This document shows positions 7,742-15,299 of a DNA stretch of 15,600 nucleotides, piece after piece. The stretch covers positions 1 through 15,600 of the forward strand of contig DAOVWV010000003.1 in the NCBI GenBank assembly GCA_030636485.1, read 5' to 3'. Numbering within the stretch: the first letter of the stretch is position 1; each line of letters begins with the position of its first letter. The notes under the pieces were generated by a model. The model was not told the origin of the DNA, made no database searches, and worked only from the letters and a program-made list of their open reading frames with translations. The stretch comes from Methyloprofundus sp. (GTDB lineage: Bacteria; Pseudomonadota; Gammaproteobacteria; Methylococcales; Methylomonadaceae). The translations under genes were made by a program, and so were the position numbers.

Positions 7742-7783
7742 TTCCCAAACAATAGGAAAAATTCCTATTTTTTGGGAATTATA
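7742..7783 (-). promoter_or_regulatory. 17-bp palindrome abutting a TATAAT box upstream of PepSY gene
   Basis: The arms ttcccaaacaataggaa (7742-7758) and ttcctattttttgggaa (7762-7778) are complementary at 16 of 17 positions around a 3-base loop. On the complement strand a perfect TATAAT occupies 7783-7778, directly next to the palindrome, so a start point from it would fall inside the palindrome. No good -35 element is seen. This would suit an operator or an activator-dependent promoter of the PepSY gene. Alternatively it is an RNA hairpin ending or attenuating the regulator transcript, although no T-run follows. Confidence 0.5.
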
Positions 7784-7790
7784 TAGGTAT

Positions 7791-8396
7791 TTAGCCCACC
7801 AGGCCATTTTTTTTCGCGTATTGTTGAATTTCTTGCGGGTTCGCTAAGTCTAGTTTTTTGCGTATTTGGGTTTGGCAATTAAAAGCGGTTTTTAATGAAA
7901 CCCCCAAACCTGTGGCAATATCTGAAATACTGTAGTTTTCAGCGAGTAAACAAAAAACATTAAACTCGCGAGCCGTTAATTCACTAAAAGGAAACAGGAG
8001 TTGTTGTATTTGCCGCATAGCCAAAATCTGCGCTAAATGCTCATCAATATAGAGTGTGCCTGTATGGGTCGATTGAATAAATTCTAAGTATTTTGCTGGG
8101 GAACTCTGTTGACCGAGTACTCCGGTGGCACCTGCTTGAAAGTATTCAAGTGCCTCATGGATGCATTGATCATAATTGGCAACAGCCCAGGGAACAACCA
8201 CCTTCAGTGCCTTAATTTGGCGTATAATCGACTCTTTTGTCAGACTGGCATCAAAAATGATAAGCTCCAGTGCAGCGGGTGATTTTGCCAGTTCGTTTAT
8301 ACTGTTTGCCGCATAAATGATGATATTTTCATTTTTCGTTAGTTCTTTAAAAGAGGCTGTTAATACGGGTGACAGAGAAATCAGGGCAATATGCAT
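7791..8396 (-). CDS. LuxR-type regulator with degenerate receiver domain
   Basis: This 201-residue protein has the length and layout of a NarL-type response regulator. The aspartate at the phosphoacceptor position is present (D49, LIIFDASL). The usual acidic pair after strand 1 is missing (LISLSPV), and the conserved lysine near strand 5 is replaced (GATGVLGQQSS). Phosphorylation is therefore unlikely or altered. The C-terminal LuxR helix-turn-helix is intact at about 138-195 (LTAREFNVFCLLAENYS...SLKTAFNCQTQIRKKLDL). It is strikingly similar to that of the canonical regulator at 4022, sharing LT-REF-VFCLLA and later positions, so the two look like paralogues. No clear Shine-Dalgarno sequence precedes the ATG. 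Its gene is 77 bp upstream of the PepSY gene on the same strand, so the two may form a unit separated by the palindrome. Confidence 0.82.
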   Translation of the reverse strand: MHIALISLSPVLTASFKELTKNENIIIYAANSINELAKSPAALELIIFDASLTKESIIRQIKALKVVVPWAVANYDQCIHEALEYFQAGATGVLGQQSSPAKYLEFIQSTHTGTLYIDEHLAQILAMRQIQQLLFPFSELTAREFNVFCLLAENYSISDIATGLGVSLKTAFNCQTQIRKKLDLANPQEIQQYAKKNGLVG

Positions 8397-8538
8397 AAAG
8401 GCAAAGGAGGTTGGGTAATAATCTAATGAACTTAGTATCTACTCAAAAACTCACAGCATACCGTAATATCATACTATTAGACTACTTTTTAGCCAGCTCT
8501 ATAAGATTGGCAACCAGCATGGGCGTGCAGGATTTAGG

Positions 8539-8544
8539 TATAAT
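8539..8544 (+). promoter_or_regulatory. Candidate -10 element for cobB
   Basis: A perfect TATAAT lies 37 bp before the cobB ATG. A TTGGCA at 8507-8512 resembles a -35 box, but the spacing of 26 bp is too long and the hexamer at ideal spacing is poor. The intergenic region (8397-8580) between the divergent regulator and cobB shows no cobalamin riboswitch that I can recognise. Confidence 0.35.
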
Positions 8545-8580
8545 GCCTTTTTTAAAACTCTAAACGACGAATAAAATTTT

Positions 8581-9855
8581 ATGCAGTTAGCACTTCTTGC
8601 CGGCACTCAATCAGGCTGTGGTAAAACCACGGTTATGCTGGCGTTATTGCAGTATTTAAAAGCCCGGCAGCATAAGCTAGTATCTTTCAAGGCGGGGCCT
8701 GACTTTCTGGATCCTTTGTGGCATCAGGCGGTTACCGGCAGGCACTCCTATAATATAGATACCCGCATGATAGGAACGTCATTATCGACACAGTTGATAG
8801 CCGCACAGTCTGGCTTTGCAGAGATTGCCCTGATAGAAGGCGTGATGGGCTTGTTTGATGGGCGTTCTGGTGTCGGTGGTAGCGGTTCCAGTGCAGAATT
8901 GGCCCAACAATTACAGTTACCGGTATTTTTAGTGCTTGATGCCAAAGGGATGAGTGGGTCGATAGTACCACTCGTACATGGCTTTGTGCAGTATGCGGAA
9001 AATTTGGGGGTACGCATTGCCGGGGTTATCGCCAACCGTGTAGGCAGCGCCCATCATGCAGGCTTGTTGCGAGATATACTCATTGAACATAAACAGCCTC
9101 CATTGATTGCCTGGATGGAAAAAAATGCCCCGGTATTGCCTGAGCGACATTTAGGTTTAATACAACCTTCCGAAGTTCAGCTACCGGATTTTTTACCTTT
9201 TTTGCATGTTGAAGTGGAATGTCTCACGGATTTATTTAGCGAGACTTTATTTACGCCGCCTAAAAAGAGTGGTCAGGGTTTATTTAAGGGTAAGAAAATT
9301 GCGATTGCCAAAGACGCCGCCTGTTGTTTTATTTACCCTGCTAATTTAGACTTTTTACAACAGCAAGGGGCTGAGCTGATGTTTTTTTCGCCTATTGCGG
9401 GTGAGGCTGTCCCCCTAAATGCAGATGCACTCTGGCTGCCCGGGGGCTATCCAGAATTATTTTCCGAGCAATTATCAGAGTCACATAGCTGGCAATCCAT
9501 ACGCTTGTTGATTGAAGCAGGGAAGCCTGTTTTGGCAGAGTGTGGTGGTGCGATGCTGTTGGGTGAGCAGTTGATTGATCATGACGGCAGGCAATGGCCG
9601 ATGGCAAATATCCTGCCATACCGTTCGACTATGCAGCAAAAACTGGCTTCTCTAGGCTATCGTGAAGAAGCCTCAGGTCTGCGTGGGCATGAATTTCATC
9701 ATTCAACAAGGGCAACAGAGCAGCAATTAGAACCGTGTTTTCAGCTTAGCAGAGGGGACAAAGGGGTTCGTTATAAAAATTTACGTGCATCGTATGTGCA
9801 TTGGTATTTTGCCAGTGCACCTGAAGTGATAACAGAATGGTTAGGTGGTCATTAA
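8581..9855 (+). CDS. cobB: Cobyrinate a,c-diamide synthase
   Basis: The 424-residue enzyme performs glutamine- and ATP-dependent amidation of side chains a and c of the corrin ring in cobalamin synthesis (CobB/CbiA family). The N-terminal domain carries the P-loop GTQSGCGKTT (8-17) and the family signatures FKAGPDFLDP (36-45) and EGVMGLFDG (86-94). The C-terminal class I glutaminase-like domain has LPGGYPE (286-292), the nucleophile C321 in AECGG (319-323), GHEFHHS (369-375) and the likely catalytic H407 (SYVHWYF). Length is normal for the family, somewhat on the short side. The next gene, cobO, starts directly at the following base, so the two are cotranscribed. No strong Shine-Dalgarno sequence precedes the ATG, but the sequence begins exactly at the first beta strand of the P-loop domain. 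Confidence 0.93.
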   Translation: MQLALLAGTQSGCGKTTVMLALLQYLKARQHKLVSFKAGPDFLDPLWHQAVTGRHSYNIDTRMIGTSLSTQLIAAQSGFAEIALIEGVMGLFDGRSGVGGSGSSAELAQQLQLPVFLVLDAKGMSGSIVPLVHGFVQYAENLGVRIAGVIANRVGSAHHAGLLRDILIEHKQPPLIAWMEKNAPVLPERHLGLIQPSEVQLPDFLPFLHVEVECLTDLFSETLFTPPKKSGQGLFKGKKIAIAKDAACCFIYPANLDFLQQQGAELMFFSPIAGEAVPLNADALWLPGGYPELFSEQLSESHSWQSIRLLIEAGKPVLAECGGAMLLGEQLIDHDGRQWPMANILPYRSTMQQKLASLGYREEASGLRGHEFHHSTRATEQQLEPCFQLSRGDKGVRYKNLRASYVHWYFASAPEVITEWLGGH

Positions 9856-10392
9856 ATGAAAGCAAGAGAAAATCGGCAAGGCATCGTTTTAGTCAATACT
9901 GGCGAGGGCAAGGGGAAGTCCTCAAGTGCCTTGGGTATGGTATTTCGTGCCGCAGGCTGGGGCATGAAAGTGTGCGTGATTCAGTATATAAAAGGCAAGT
10001 GGCAAACTGGCGAGCAAAAGGCCGCAGAACGTTTTGATAATATCGAATGGCATGTATTGGGAGATGGCTTTACCTGGGATACTAAAAATCCGGAACAGGA
10101 CATTAAAACCAGCCGTGAAATCTGGGAGTTCAGTAAGCAGAAAATCCTCTCGGAAGCGTATGATTTTGTATTATTGGATGAAATTAATTATTGCTGTGGC
10201 TACCAATGGATTTCAGGCCAGGAAATAGCTGATTTTATCACTGATGAAAAGCCGCCGTGGATGCATTTGGTGCTAACAGGCCGCAATGCCGCGCCAGAAG
10301 TGATTGCAGCGGCGCATACCGTGACTGAAATGACGAAGATCAAACATGCCTATGGACAAGGAATTAAAGCCGCGCAGGGGGTGGAGTTTTAG
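9856..10392 (+). CDS. cobO: Cob(I)yrinic acid a,c-diamide adenosyltransferase
   Basis: At 178 residues this is a full-length CobO/BtuR/CobA-type adenosyltransferase (PF02572). It transfers the 5'-deoxyadenosyl group of ATP to the cobalt of the reduced corrinoid. Seen in the sequence are the P-loop NTGEGKGKSSS (14-24), the segment VIQYIKGKWQTGE (41-53), the Walker-B-like strand YDFVLLDEINYC (102-113), LTGRNAAPE (140-148) and the typical C-terminal ending KHAYGQGIKAAQGVEF. It follows cobB with no gap (stop and start adjacent), matching the pathway order of diamidation then adenosylation. It is cytosolic. A rather different enzyme, PduO type, is excluded by the P-loop. Confidence 0.93.
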   Translation: MKARENRQGIVLVNTGEGKGKSSSALGMVFRAAGWGMKVCVIQYIKGKWQTGEQKAAERFDNIEWHVLGDGFTWDTKNPEQDIKTSREIWEFSKQKILSEAYDFVLLDEINYCCGYQWISGQEIADFITDEKPPWMHLVLTGRNAAPEVIAAAHTVTEMTKIKHAYGQGIKAAQGVEF

Positions 10393-10427
10393 GATAGGTT
10401 TTTAACCTGCTGAAAAGAAGTAAGAGA

Positions 10428-10763
10428 CTATATAAGGTATTTAATAAGATTAACAATGGCTACAATAGAAACAAAGATAGCGATAAATGTAACTAATTTT
10501 AGAGCGCTTTGATACTGAGTTTTAACAATGGGTTGAGAAGCGCTAACGCCTTTAATATATCCATTTATCGCTTGAACGTGTCCACTTTTTAAGGTGATAG
10601 TCTGGTAAGAAATAGTATCACCGACCCTGGGTTTACGGCTTAAGTCTTTTAATTCTAATCCATGAATAAAAATATCAGGCTGGCCTTTTTTTTGGCCAAT
10701 AAGGCCAAAGTCTTTATCTTTGTTCCATTGGCGTAATTTTCCAGTAAATACAGTATCGCTCAT
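10428..10763 (-). CDS. Cold-shock-domain protein with C-terminal membrane anchor
   Basis: From the ATG at 10763 this is 111 residues beginning MSDTVFTGKLRQWNKDKDFG. That is an OB-fold cold-shock domain (about 4-68) with RNP1-like DFGLI (18-22) and RNP2-like DIFIH (30-34). An ATG 19 codons upstream (10820) exists but would add residues unrelated to the domain; the inner start is preferred. A short linker leads to one hydrophobic span (about 88-107, LVTFIAIFVSIVAIVNLI). Related bacterial proteins join a cold-shock domain to DUF1294, which has several spans; here only one is left. It probably binds RNA or single-stranded DNA at the inner membrane face. It is convergent with cobO. The function is unknown beyond nucleic-acid binding. 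Confidence 0.8.
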   Translation of the reverse strand: MSDTVFTGKLRQWNKDKDFGLIGQKKGQPDIFIHGLELKDLSRKPRVGDTISYQTITLKSGHVQAINGYIKGVSASQPIVKTQYQSALKLVTFIAIFVSIVAIVNLIKYLI

Positions 10764-10995
10764 GCTATTGCCTAGTTTATAAAATGTATGTGCTATTTTA
10801 ACGTAAAATTGAGCGGGCATTAGCAGATGTTTGATGAATGATCCTTACTCCCAACTTACAGACCGTTTCAAAGTTAAAATACTGGTCCAGAAAATAAATG
10901 GCTCTCCCTGATTTTGCGGGGTAAACACAAGATGTAGTATTAGGCGCAATATTACAAATATAGATACCTTTTTAATTTATTGATTTTATAGGGTA

Positions 10996-11190
10996 TTTTT
11001 GGCACCCTTCATATAAGCATGAAAGTAGTTTACACTTTTTTCTCGTTATTCCTGCACGCTTACCCAGTCAAGCGTGGGCACAAGCTTAGCAGGAATCCAT
11101 TATGCAGCATAGATTCCCGATAAAAGACTTCGGGAATGACGGGGTTAATTAAATTCAAAGTGTAAACTGAGTAATGAAGGATGCCAAAAA
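10996..11190. repeat. MITE-like inverted repeat enclosing a REP-like element
   Basis: The outer arms (10996-11012 and 11174-11190, tttttggcacccttcat against its complement) match at 16 of 17 positions. Inner arms agtttacacttt (11027-11038) and aaagtgtaaact (11157-11168) are perfectly complementary. Between inner and outer arms the left side is longer by about 9 bases. Within it lies the two-hairpin element at 11044-11141. No target-site duplication is obvious. It may be a small non-autonomous element, or a REP element inserted into an older palindrome. Confidence 0.65.
11044..11141. repeat. REP-like two-hairpin element, longer copy
   Basis: The start cgttattcc and the end gggaatgacg are inverted ends. 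The first hairpin is attcctgc/gcaggaat with an inner acgctt/aagcgt stem; the second is attcccga/tcgggaat. The distal half is nearly identical to the copy at 124-197, and the first loop shares its core with the repeat at 5-47. Confidence 0.75.
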
Positions 11191-11203
11191 AACTCTATTA
11201 ATA

Positions 11204-11344
11204 TTAATCGGTTAAGATTAAGTTTCTGGCATTGAGTCTAACCCTAATGGTTTTACGCTTGAGTTCAAGCAAGTGCTTGGCATGAGTAATTGCCGTATCA
11301 ACATCGGTAGAATTTATAGTCAAGAGAGGATCTGCTTTTAGTGT
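11204..11344 (-). pseudogene. Possible gene remnant, C-terminal fragment of unknown protein
   Basis: On the complement, an open stretch of 46 codons ends at TAA (11204-11206) and is closed upstream by TAG (11345-11347) without an ATG in between. The translation has a protein-like composition, including STDVDTAITHAKHLLELKRK followed by a basic stretch and LNARNLILTD. It looks like the end of a decayed gene, but I do not recognise the family. A TTG could serve as a start for about 40 residues, yet no ribosome site precedes it. Confidence 0.25.
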
Positions 11345-11538
11345 CTATATTAGGGTTTAAACTTTAGTTTTTGTGTCCTAAATAGTGTAACCACATCACA
11401 AAGTTGAGTTATTATCTCATGGTTTTTTATGAGCTTGCTTCGGTGAGTGTAGAATGACGCTGAGGAGTTACGTTATTACTTTAATGAATTATTACGCCTA
11501 CCAACCTATCCCTTTCTTTTTAGCTGAGTATTGCGCTT

Positions 11539-14500
11539 ATGAAAACCTTACTACCCTCAATTAAATACCCTCTTTGTATAAGTCTCTTCATTTTTATACT
11601 CATGACTCAACATGTGCTTGCCGAATCCATTGAGTTTTTTGATACTAATGATGGAGGGCATGGTGAAACGACAGGTCTAACAGTATTAGGGGACGAACTA
11701 CTTTTTTTTACTAATGATGGTATTCATGGCCTTGAATTATGGAAAACAGAGGGCACTCAAGTCCCCTTGTTAGTGAAAGATATTTACTTAGGTGAAAATA
11801 GCAGCTACATAAAATCCCCTCCCATAGTATTCAATGATAAGCTTTTATTTTTTGCTGATGATGGAGTGCATGGAGTGGGCTTATGGGAAAGTAATGGTAC
11901 CGAGCAAGGCACTCAGCTAATAAAAAGTTTTACAAGCGATATTACTTATGGGTATTACTTAATTCAGCATAATGGCCTGTTATTATTCAAACTGAGTGAT
12001 AGCTCTACGTGGACGAGTGATGGCACTGGTATAGGCACAAAATTAGCCGGTGATCTCGCAGATTTTCCTAGTAAACATTATATAAAACTAGAGAATACGA
12101 TTCTTTTTTCTGGGCTCCGTTACGTTAATGGACAAAGCTCAGGCTGGGAATTATTTAAAACAAATGGTACTGAAGTAGGCACTCAGCTTGTTAAGGATAT
12201 AGAGGCTGGGTCTAATTCTTCTAGCCCTAATAATTTTGTACATTTCAATAATGCAGTATATTTTTGGGCTAGCGGGAATCTATGGAAGACAGACGGCACG
12301 GAAGCAGGAACTGTCAACATTGCCAATCATTATGGTAATCACATTCGTGGGATGTATGCCGTTAATGGTCAATTAGTCTACTTTATCTCTAATGGTGAGG
12401 TGTGGTCTACTAATGCGGAAAGCAGCCCACAACGCTTAGGCATTTTCGCAAGCTGGGCGACGGGTATGCTTGAAGCTGAAGTCATTAATGATACCTTATT
12501 TTTTGTCGCTGAACACTCTCAACAGCTAGCAGGTACAGGCATAGAATTGTGGCAAACAGATGGAAGCTTAGCGGGTACAAAACTATTAAAAGACCTCTTA
12601 CCAGGTACAACAACTATTAACTATCGTACTTATCCACTCAGCTCTAATCCGTCTTTATTAACGCCAATAAATGACCTCTTATTTTTCACTGGCCAAACGA
12701 ATACAAGTGAGTATTCATTTGGCAGGTCTGATGGTAGCGCCGCTGGCACTTATTTTTCCTCGCCTGATATTGATTACTCGCCTGTTTATGCAACAGACTT
12801 TACTCTCTATCAAGACCGCATTTACTTTAGGGCCTCTTCCGTTCAAAATAATATCTCCGCTGAATTAGCTTATTTAAATTTAAATTCAATACTATATGTT
12901 CAATCCACAGGCATCAGTGATGTACCTATCACGGCGAGTTTAGCAGAATTTTCAGGAACAACCGATTATTTCATTAACAATATAGATCCAACGACTCACT
13001 TAATGCTAAGCGCCCCTGCTAGTGTCGGTTTTTTTAATTTTAGCTATTGGTCTGCTTGTGATACGACGGAAGGACTGGATTGCTTAATCAATTTCCAAGA
13101 GAACAGAGCGCCTATGAGTCACTATACTCTCTCTCATTATGATTTAAGGGTTAACGCCAGCCATGCAAGCAATGTCCAATTAAGTGCTTTTCCTTTTAGT
13201 TATGAAGGTAACACCAACACAACAGGCTATATTAAATCTAATATAAGTCATGGGACGGAAATCATTTTATCTGCACCTGCTCTGCAAGGAGGACAAAAGT
13301 TTGTACGCTGGACAGGCTGTGATACTCATTATGGCTACAATTGCAGTTTCATAATGACAGCGAATCGCAGCGTTAATGCTGAATATATTAGCACACCAGC
13401 AGAAGATAATTATGAACCTAATAATACACTGGCAGATGCTTATAACCTTACAAATAAAAATGCCCAGTGGCTCGCGACTGTTAATGGCATCGGCATTCAG
13501 CGTGATGATGACTGGTATAAAATTAATGTGCCAACAGGACAAGAGCGACTTATGATTGATTTACTCTTTCAGCAGGATGATGGCGTTATTTACGTAGAGC
13601 TAGTTGATAGCTCAGGTACTTTATTAGCAAGCTCTCATGATACAAGTAACATTCAAACCATTGACTATACCGTACCTTCAGCGGGCAGTTATTATATTCG
13701 TACATTGATCGCTTATGGTGGTGGAGGGAGTTATGATTTACGTTGGCGCACTTTTTCACCAGAAAAAGTATTGCCCTTAGACAGAGACCATGAGTTTGGT
13801 ACAAACGGTGTCACTAAAACATTTTTTTATGATAATTCATATACAAAAAGCGCAGAAAGAATACAAGATATCAGCATTGCACAAGATGGCAGTATCATTG
13901 TATTAGGTGATACACAACATACTTATACTTCAACGGGAAGTACCTCTCACTATTTTCCGATATTGAGTCGATATAATGCGGATGGAACTTTAGATCTAAG
14001 CTTTGGAAATAATGGAAAATCAGACGCATTTAAAAGTGGAAGCTGGAATGTTTATGCAAAAGGCGTAGGACTCAATCAATCCACAGGGCAAATTTTTGTT
14101 GGATTAAATAGAGCCAGTGGTAATGATGCCATTGAAATAGATACCTTACCTGCCAATGGTAGCCAAGTCACCCAACACAGTATTTTTGCCAATTTTATTG
14201 AGCCTTCAATAGAATCATGGACAGAAGGTATGCAGTGGCTTGTAACACGCGATAACCAACCCATTGTGGGTGGTTGGACAGCTTCTATAACAGGTAGTTC
14301 AGCTGATGATGAGCCGACTGCTCTCATTATAGATCCCGCCAATACCCCGATGCAATATGCAGTTGAATTTGGGGGCAATAATACTGATGAATTCTATGCT
14401 GCGGCCATTCAAACAGATGATAAACTGCTCACTGTTGGTGTTGCGAGATGGAGAGAAGACGGGATGCCTGAAGTTGAAAATGACTGGGCACTAGCACGTT

Positions 14501-15249
14501 TTAATCCTAATGGAAGTTTAGACAGCACGTTTGGAATCGGTGGTAAAGTTCAATTATCTATGAGTAATGGCACAGGCGATACATTACTTTCTGTTGCTTT
14601 ACAATCAGATGGAAAAATTATTGTTCGAGGTAATATAAGGAGGGAGAGTAGTATCTATAGCACAGGTAGTGCCATAGCACGATTTAACTCTGATGGTACG
14701 GTAGATTCTAGCTTTGGCACAGCAGGATTTGTGTTCTTTAAGGATCACTCTATTTCATCTAAAATATTAATACAGGCAGATGATAAAATACTTTTTGTAA
14801 AAGATAGTAGCCCTTACCGACTCCAGCGATTAAACAAAAATGGCACATTAGATATGGATTTTGGAGCGGGTGGTCAGGGCTTGGTGATTAGTAGTGATAG
14901 TGCAGTAAGACCTAAAACCATGCAATTACAATCAGATGGTAAAGTCGTCATTGCAGGTGATTATTTAGCCTCAAGTACTGACATAGATTTTTGGTTAGCG
15001 CGTTACCATATTTTTACAGAGACTAAAAATACTTGCCAAAACACTGACTTACACATTAACAATATAGATTATAGCGAGAAAGAACGACTACAATCAGGCG
15101 GTATATTACAGACCAATAACCGCGTTACTATTTTAAATGCGGCGGATATTACCTTTGCAGCCAGTCAAAAAATTATTTTAAAAGCAGGTTTTCATGCCCG
15201 AGCAGGTAGTTTATTTACAGCGCATATTACAGCAGTGAACTGCCTATAA
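11539..15249 (+). CDS. Large secreted multidomain repeat protein
   Basis: The 1236-residue product begins with a signal peptide (1-28, ending VLA). About 40-440: at least six units of the ELWxTDGTxxGTxLVKD type (ELWKTEGT, ELFKTNGTEVGT, NLWKTDGTEAGT, ELWQTDGS), predicted propeller-like blades. About 450-617: two related Ig-like modules ending in a CDT...C-I/F pattern (second: FVRWTGCDT...MTANRSVNAEY). About 622-735: a bacterial pre-peptidase C-terminal (PPC) domain (EDNYEPNNTLADAYNL...DDDWYKI). About 750-1158: about five delta-60 type repeats (YNADGTLDLSFGNNGK, FNPNGSLDSTFGIGGK, FNSDGTVDSSFGTAGF). About 1164-1236: a Cys-bounded tail with KIILKAGFHARAGSLFTAHI. No enzyme motif is seen. It is exported, probably surface-located or released, for binding or adhesion; the function is unknown. 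It stands alone between repeat-rich DNA and an antitoxin gene. Confidence 0.85.
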   Translation: MKTLLPSIKYPLCISLFIFILMTQHVLAESIEFFDTNDGGHGETTGLTVLGDELLFFTNDGIHGLELWKTEGTQVPLLVKDIYLGENSSYIKSPPIVFNDKLLFFADDGVHGVGLWESNGTEQGTQLIKSFTSDITYGYYLIQHNGLLLFKLSDSSTWTSDGTGIGTKLAGDLADFPSKHYIKLENTILFSGLRYVNGQSSGWELFKTNGTEVGTQLVKDIEAGSNSSSPNNFVHFNNAVYFWASGNLWKTDGTEAGTVNIANHYGNHIRGMYAVNGQLVYFISNGEVWSTNAESSPQRLGIFASWATGMLEAEVINDTLFFVAEHSQQLAGTGIELWQTDGSLAGTKLLKDLLPGTTTINYRTYPLSSNPSLLTPINDLLFFTGQTNTSEYSFGRSDGSAAGTYFSSPDIDYSPVYATDFTLYQDRIYFRASSVQNNISAELAYLNLNSILYVQSTGISDVPITASLAEFSGTTDYFINNIDPTTHLMLSAPASVGFFNFSYWSACDTTEGLDCLINFQENRAPMSHYTLSHYDLRVNASHASNVQLSAFPFSYEGNTNTTGYIKSNISHGTEIILSAPALQGGQKFVRWTGCDTHYGYNCSFIMTANRSVNAEYISTPAEDNYEPNNTLADAYNLTNKNAQWLATVNGIGIQRDDDWYKINVPTGQERLMIDLLFQQDDGVIYVELVDSSGTLLASSHDTSNIQTIDYTVPSAGSYYIRTLIAYGGGGSYDLRWRTFSPEKVLPLDRDHEFGTNGVTKTFFYDNSYTKSAERIQDISIAQDGSIIVLGDTQHTYTSTGSTSHYFPILSRYNADGTLDLSFGNNGKSDAFKSGSWNVYAKGVGLNQSTGQIFVGLNRASGNDAIEIDTLPANGSQVTQHSIFANFIEPSIESWTEGMQWLVTRDNQPIVGGWTASITGSSADDEPTALIIDPANTPMQYAVEFGGNNTDEFYAAAIQTDDKLLTVGVARWREDGMPEVENDWALARFNPNGSLDSTFGIGGKVQLSMSNGTGDTLLSVALQSDGKIIVRGNIRRESSIYSTGSAIARFNSDGTVDSSFGTAGFVFFKDHSISSKILIQADDKILFVKDSSPYRLQRLNKNGTLDMDFGAGGQGLVISSDSAVRPKTMQLQSDGKVVIAGDYLASSTDIDFWLARYHIFTETKNTCQNTDLHINNIDYSEKERLQSGGILQTNNRVTILNAADITFAASQKIILKAGFHARAGSLFTAHITAVNCL

Positions 15250-15256
15250 ATAGCTC

Positions 15257-15299
15257 GCCAGGCTTAAATCAAGTTGGCTGGCTTCTTGAACCTTGATTT
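15257..15299 (+). terminator. Possible terminator hairpins after the large gene
   Basis: Two overlapping inverted repeats follow the stop within 50 bp: gccag/ctggc (15257-15261, 15278-15282) and aaatcaag/cttgattt (15266-15273, 15292-15299). They exclude each other as structures. Only a short T-run is present, so termination here is plausible but not certain. Confidence 0.35.

Larger units (their letters stand above)
10821..11538. other. 718-bp non-coding stretch with repeats and a gene remnant
   Basis: No intact gene with a start and ribosome site is visible on either strand. The stretch holds a 195-bp imperfect inverted repeat with an internal REP-like element (10996-11190), a short open fragment on the complement (11204-11344) and the AT-rich leader of the large secreted-protein gene. 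No convincing promoter or RNA gene was recognised in the remainder. Confidence 0.6.

Noticed and set aside
8426..8563. A 45-codon open frame on the + strand preceded by aggagg, just before cobB
   Set aside because: The ribosome site is 15 bases from the ATG, which is too far, and the candidate cobB -10 box lies inside the frame, so the cobB transcript would start within it. The translation shows no family feature.
8748..9035. 95-codon open frame on the complement inside cobB
   Set aside because: Cysteine/proline-rich low-plausibility translation opposite a conserved cobB segment; a frame shadow without a ribosome site.
10834..10911. A 25-codon frame with LTDRFKVKI, slightly reminiscent of a MoaA N-terminus
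   Set aside because: It stops before any radical-SAM cysteine motif could appear and has no ribosome site; the similarity covers only a few residues.
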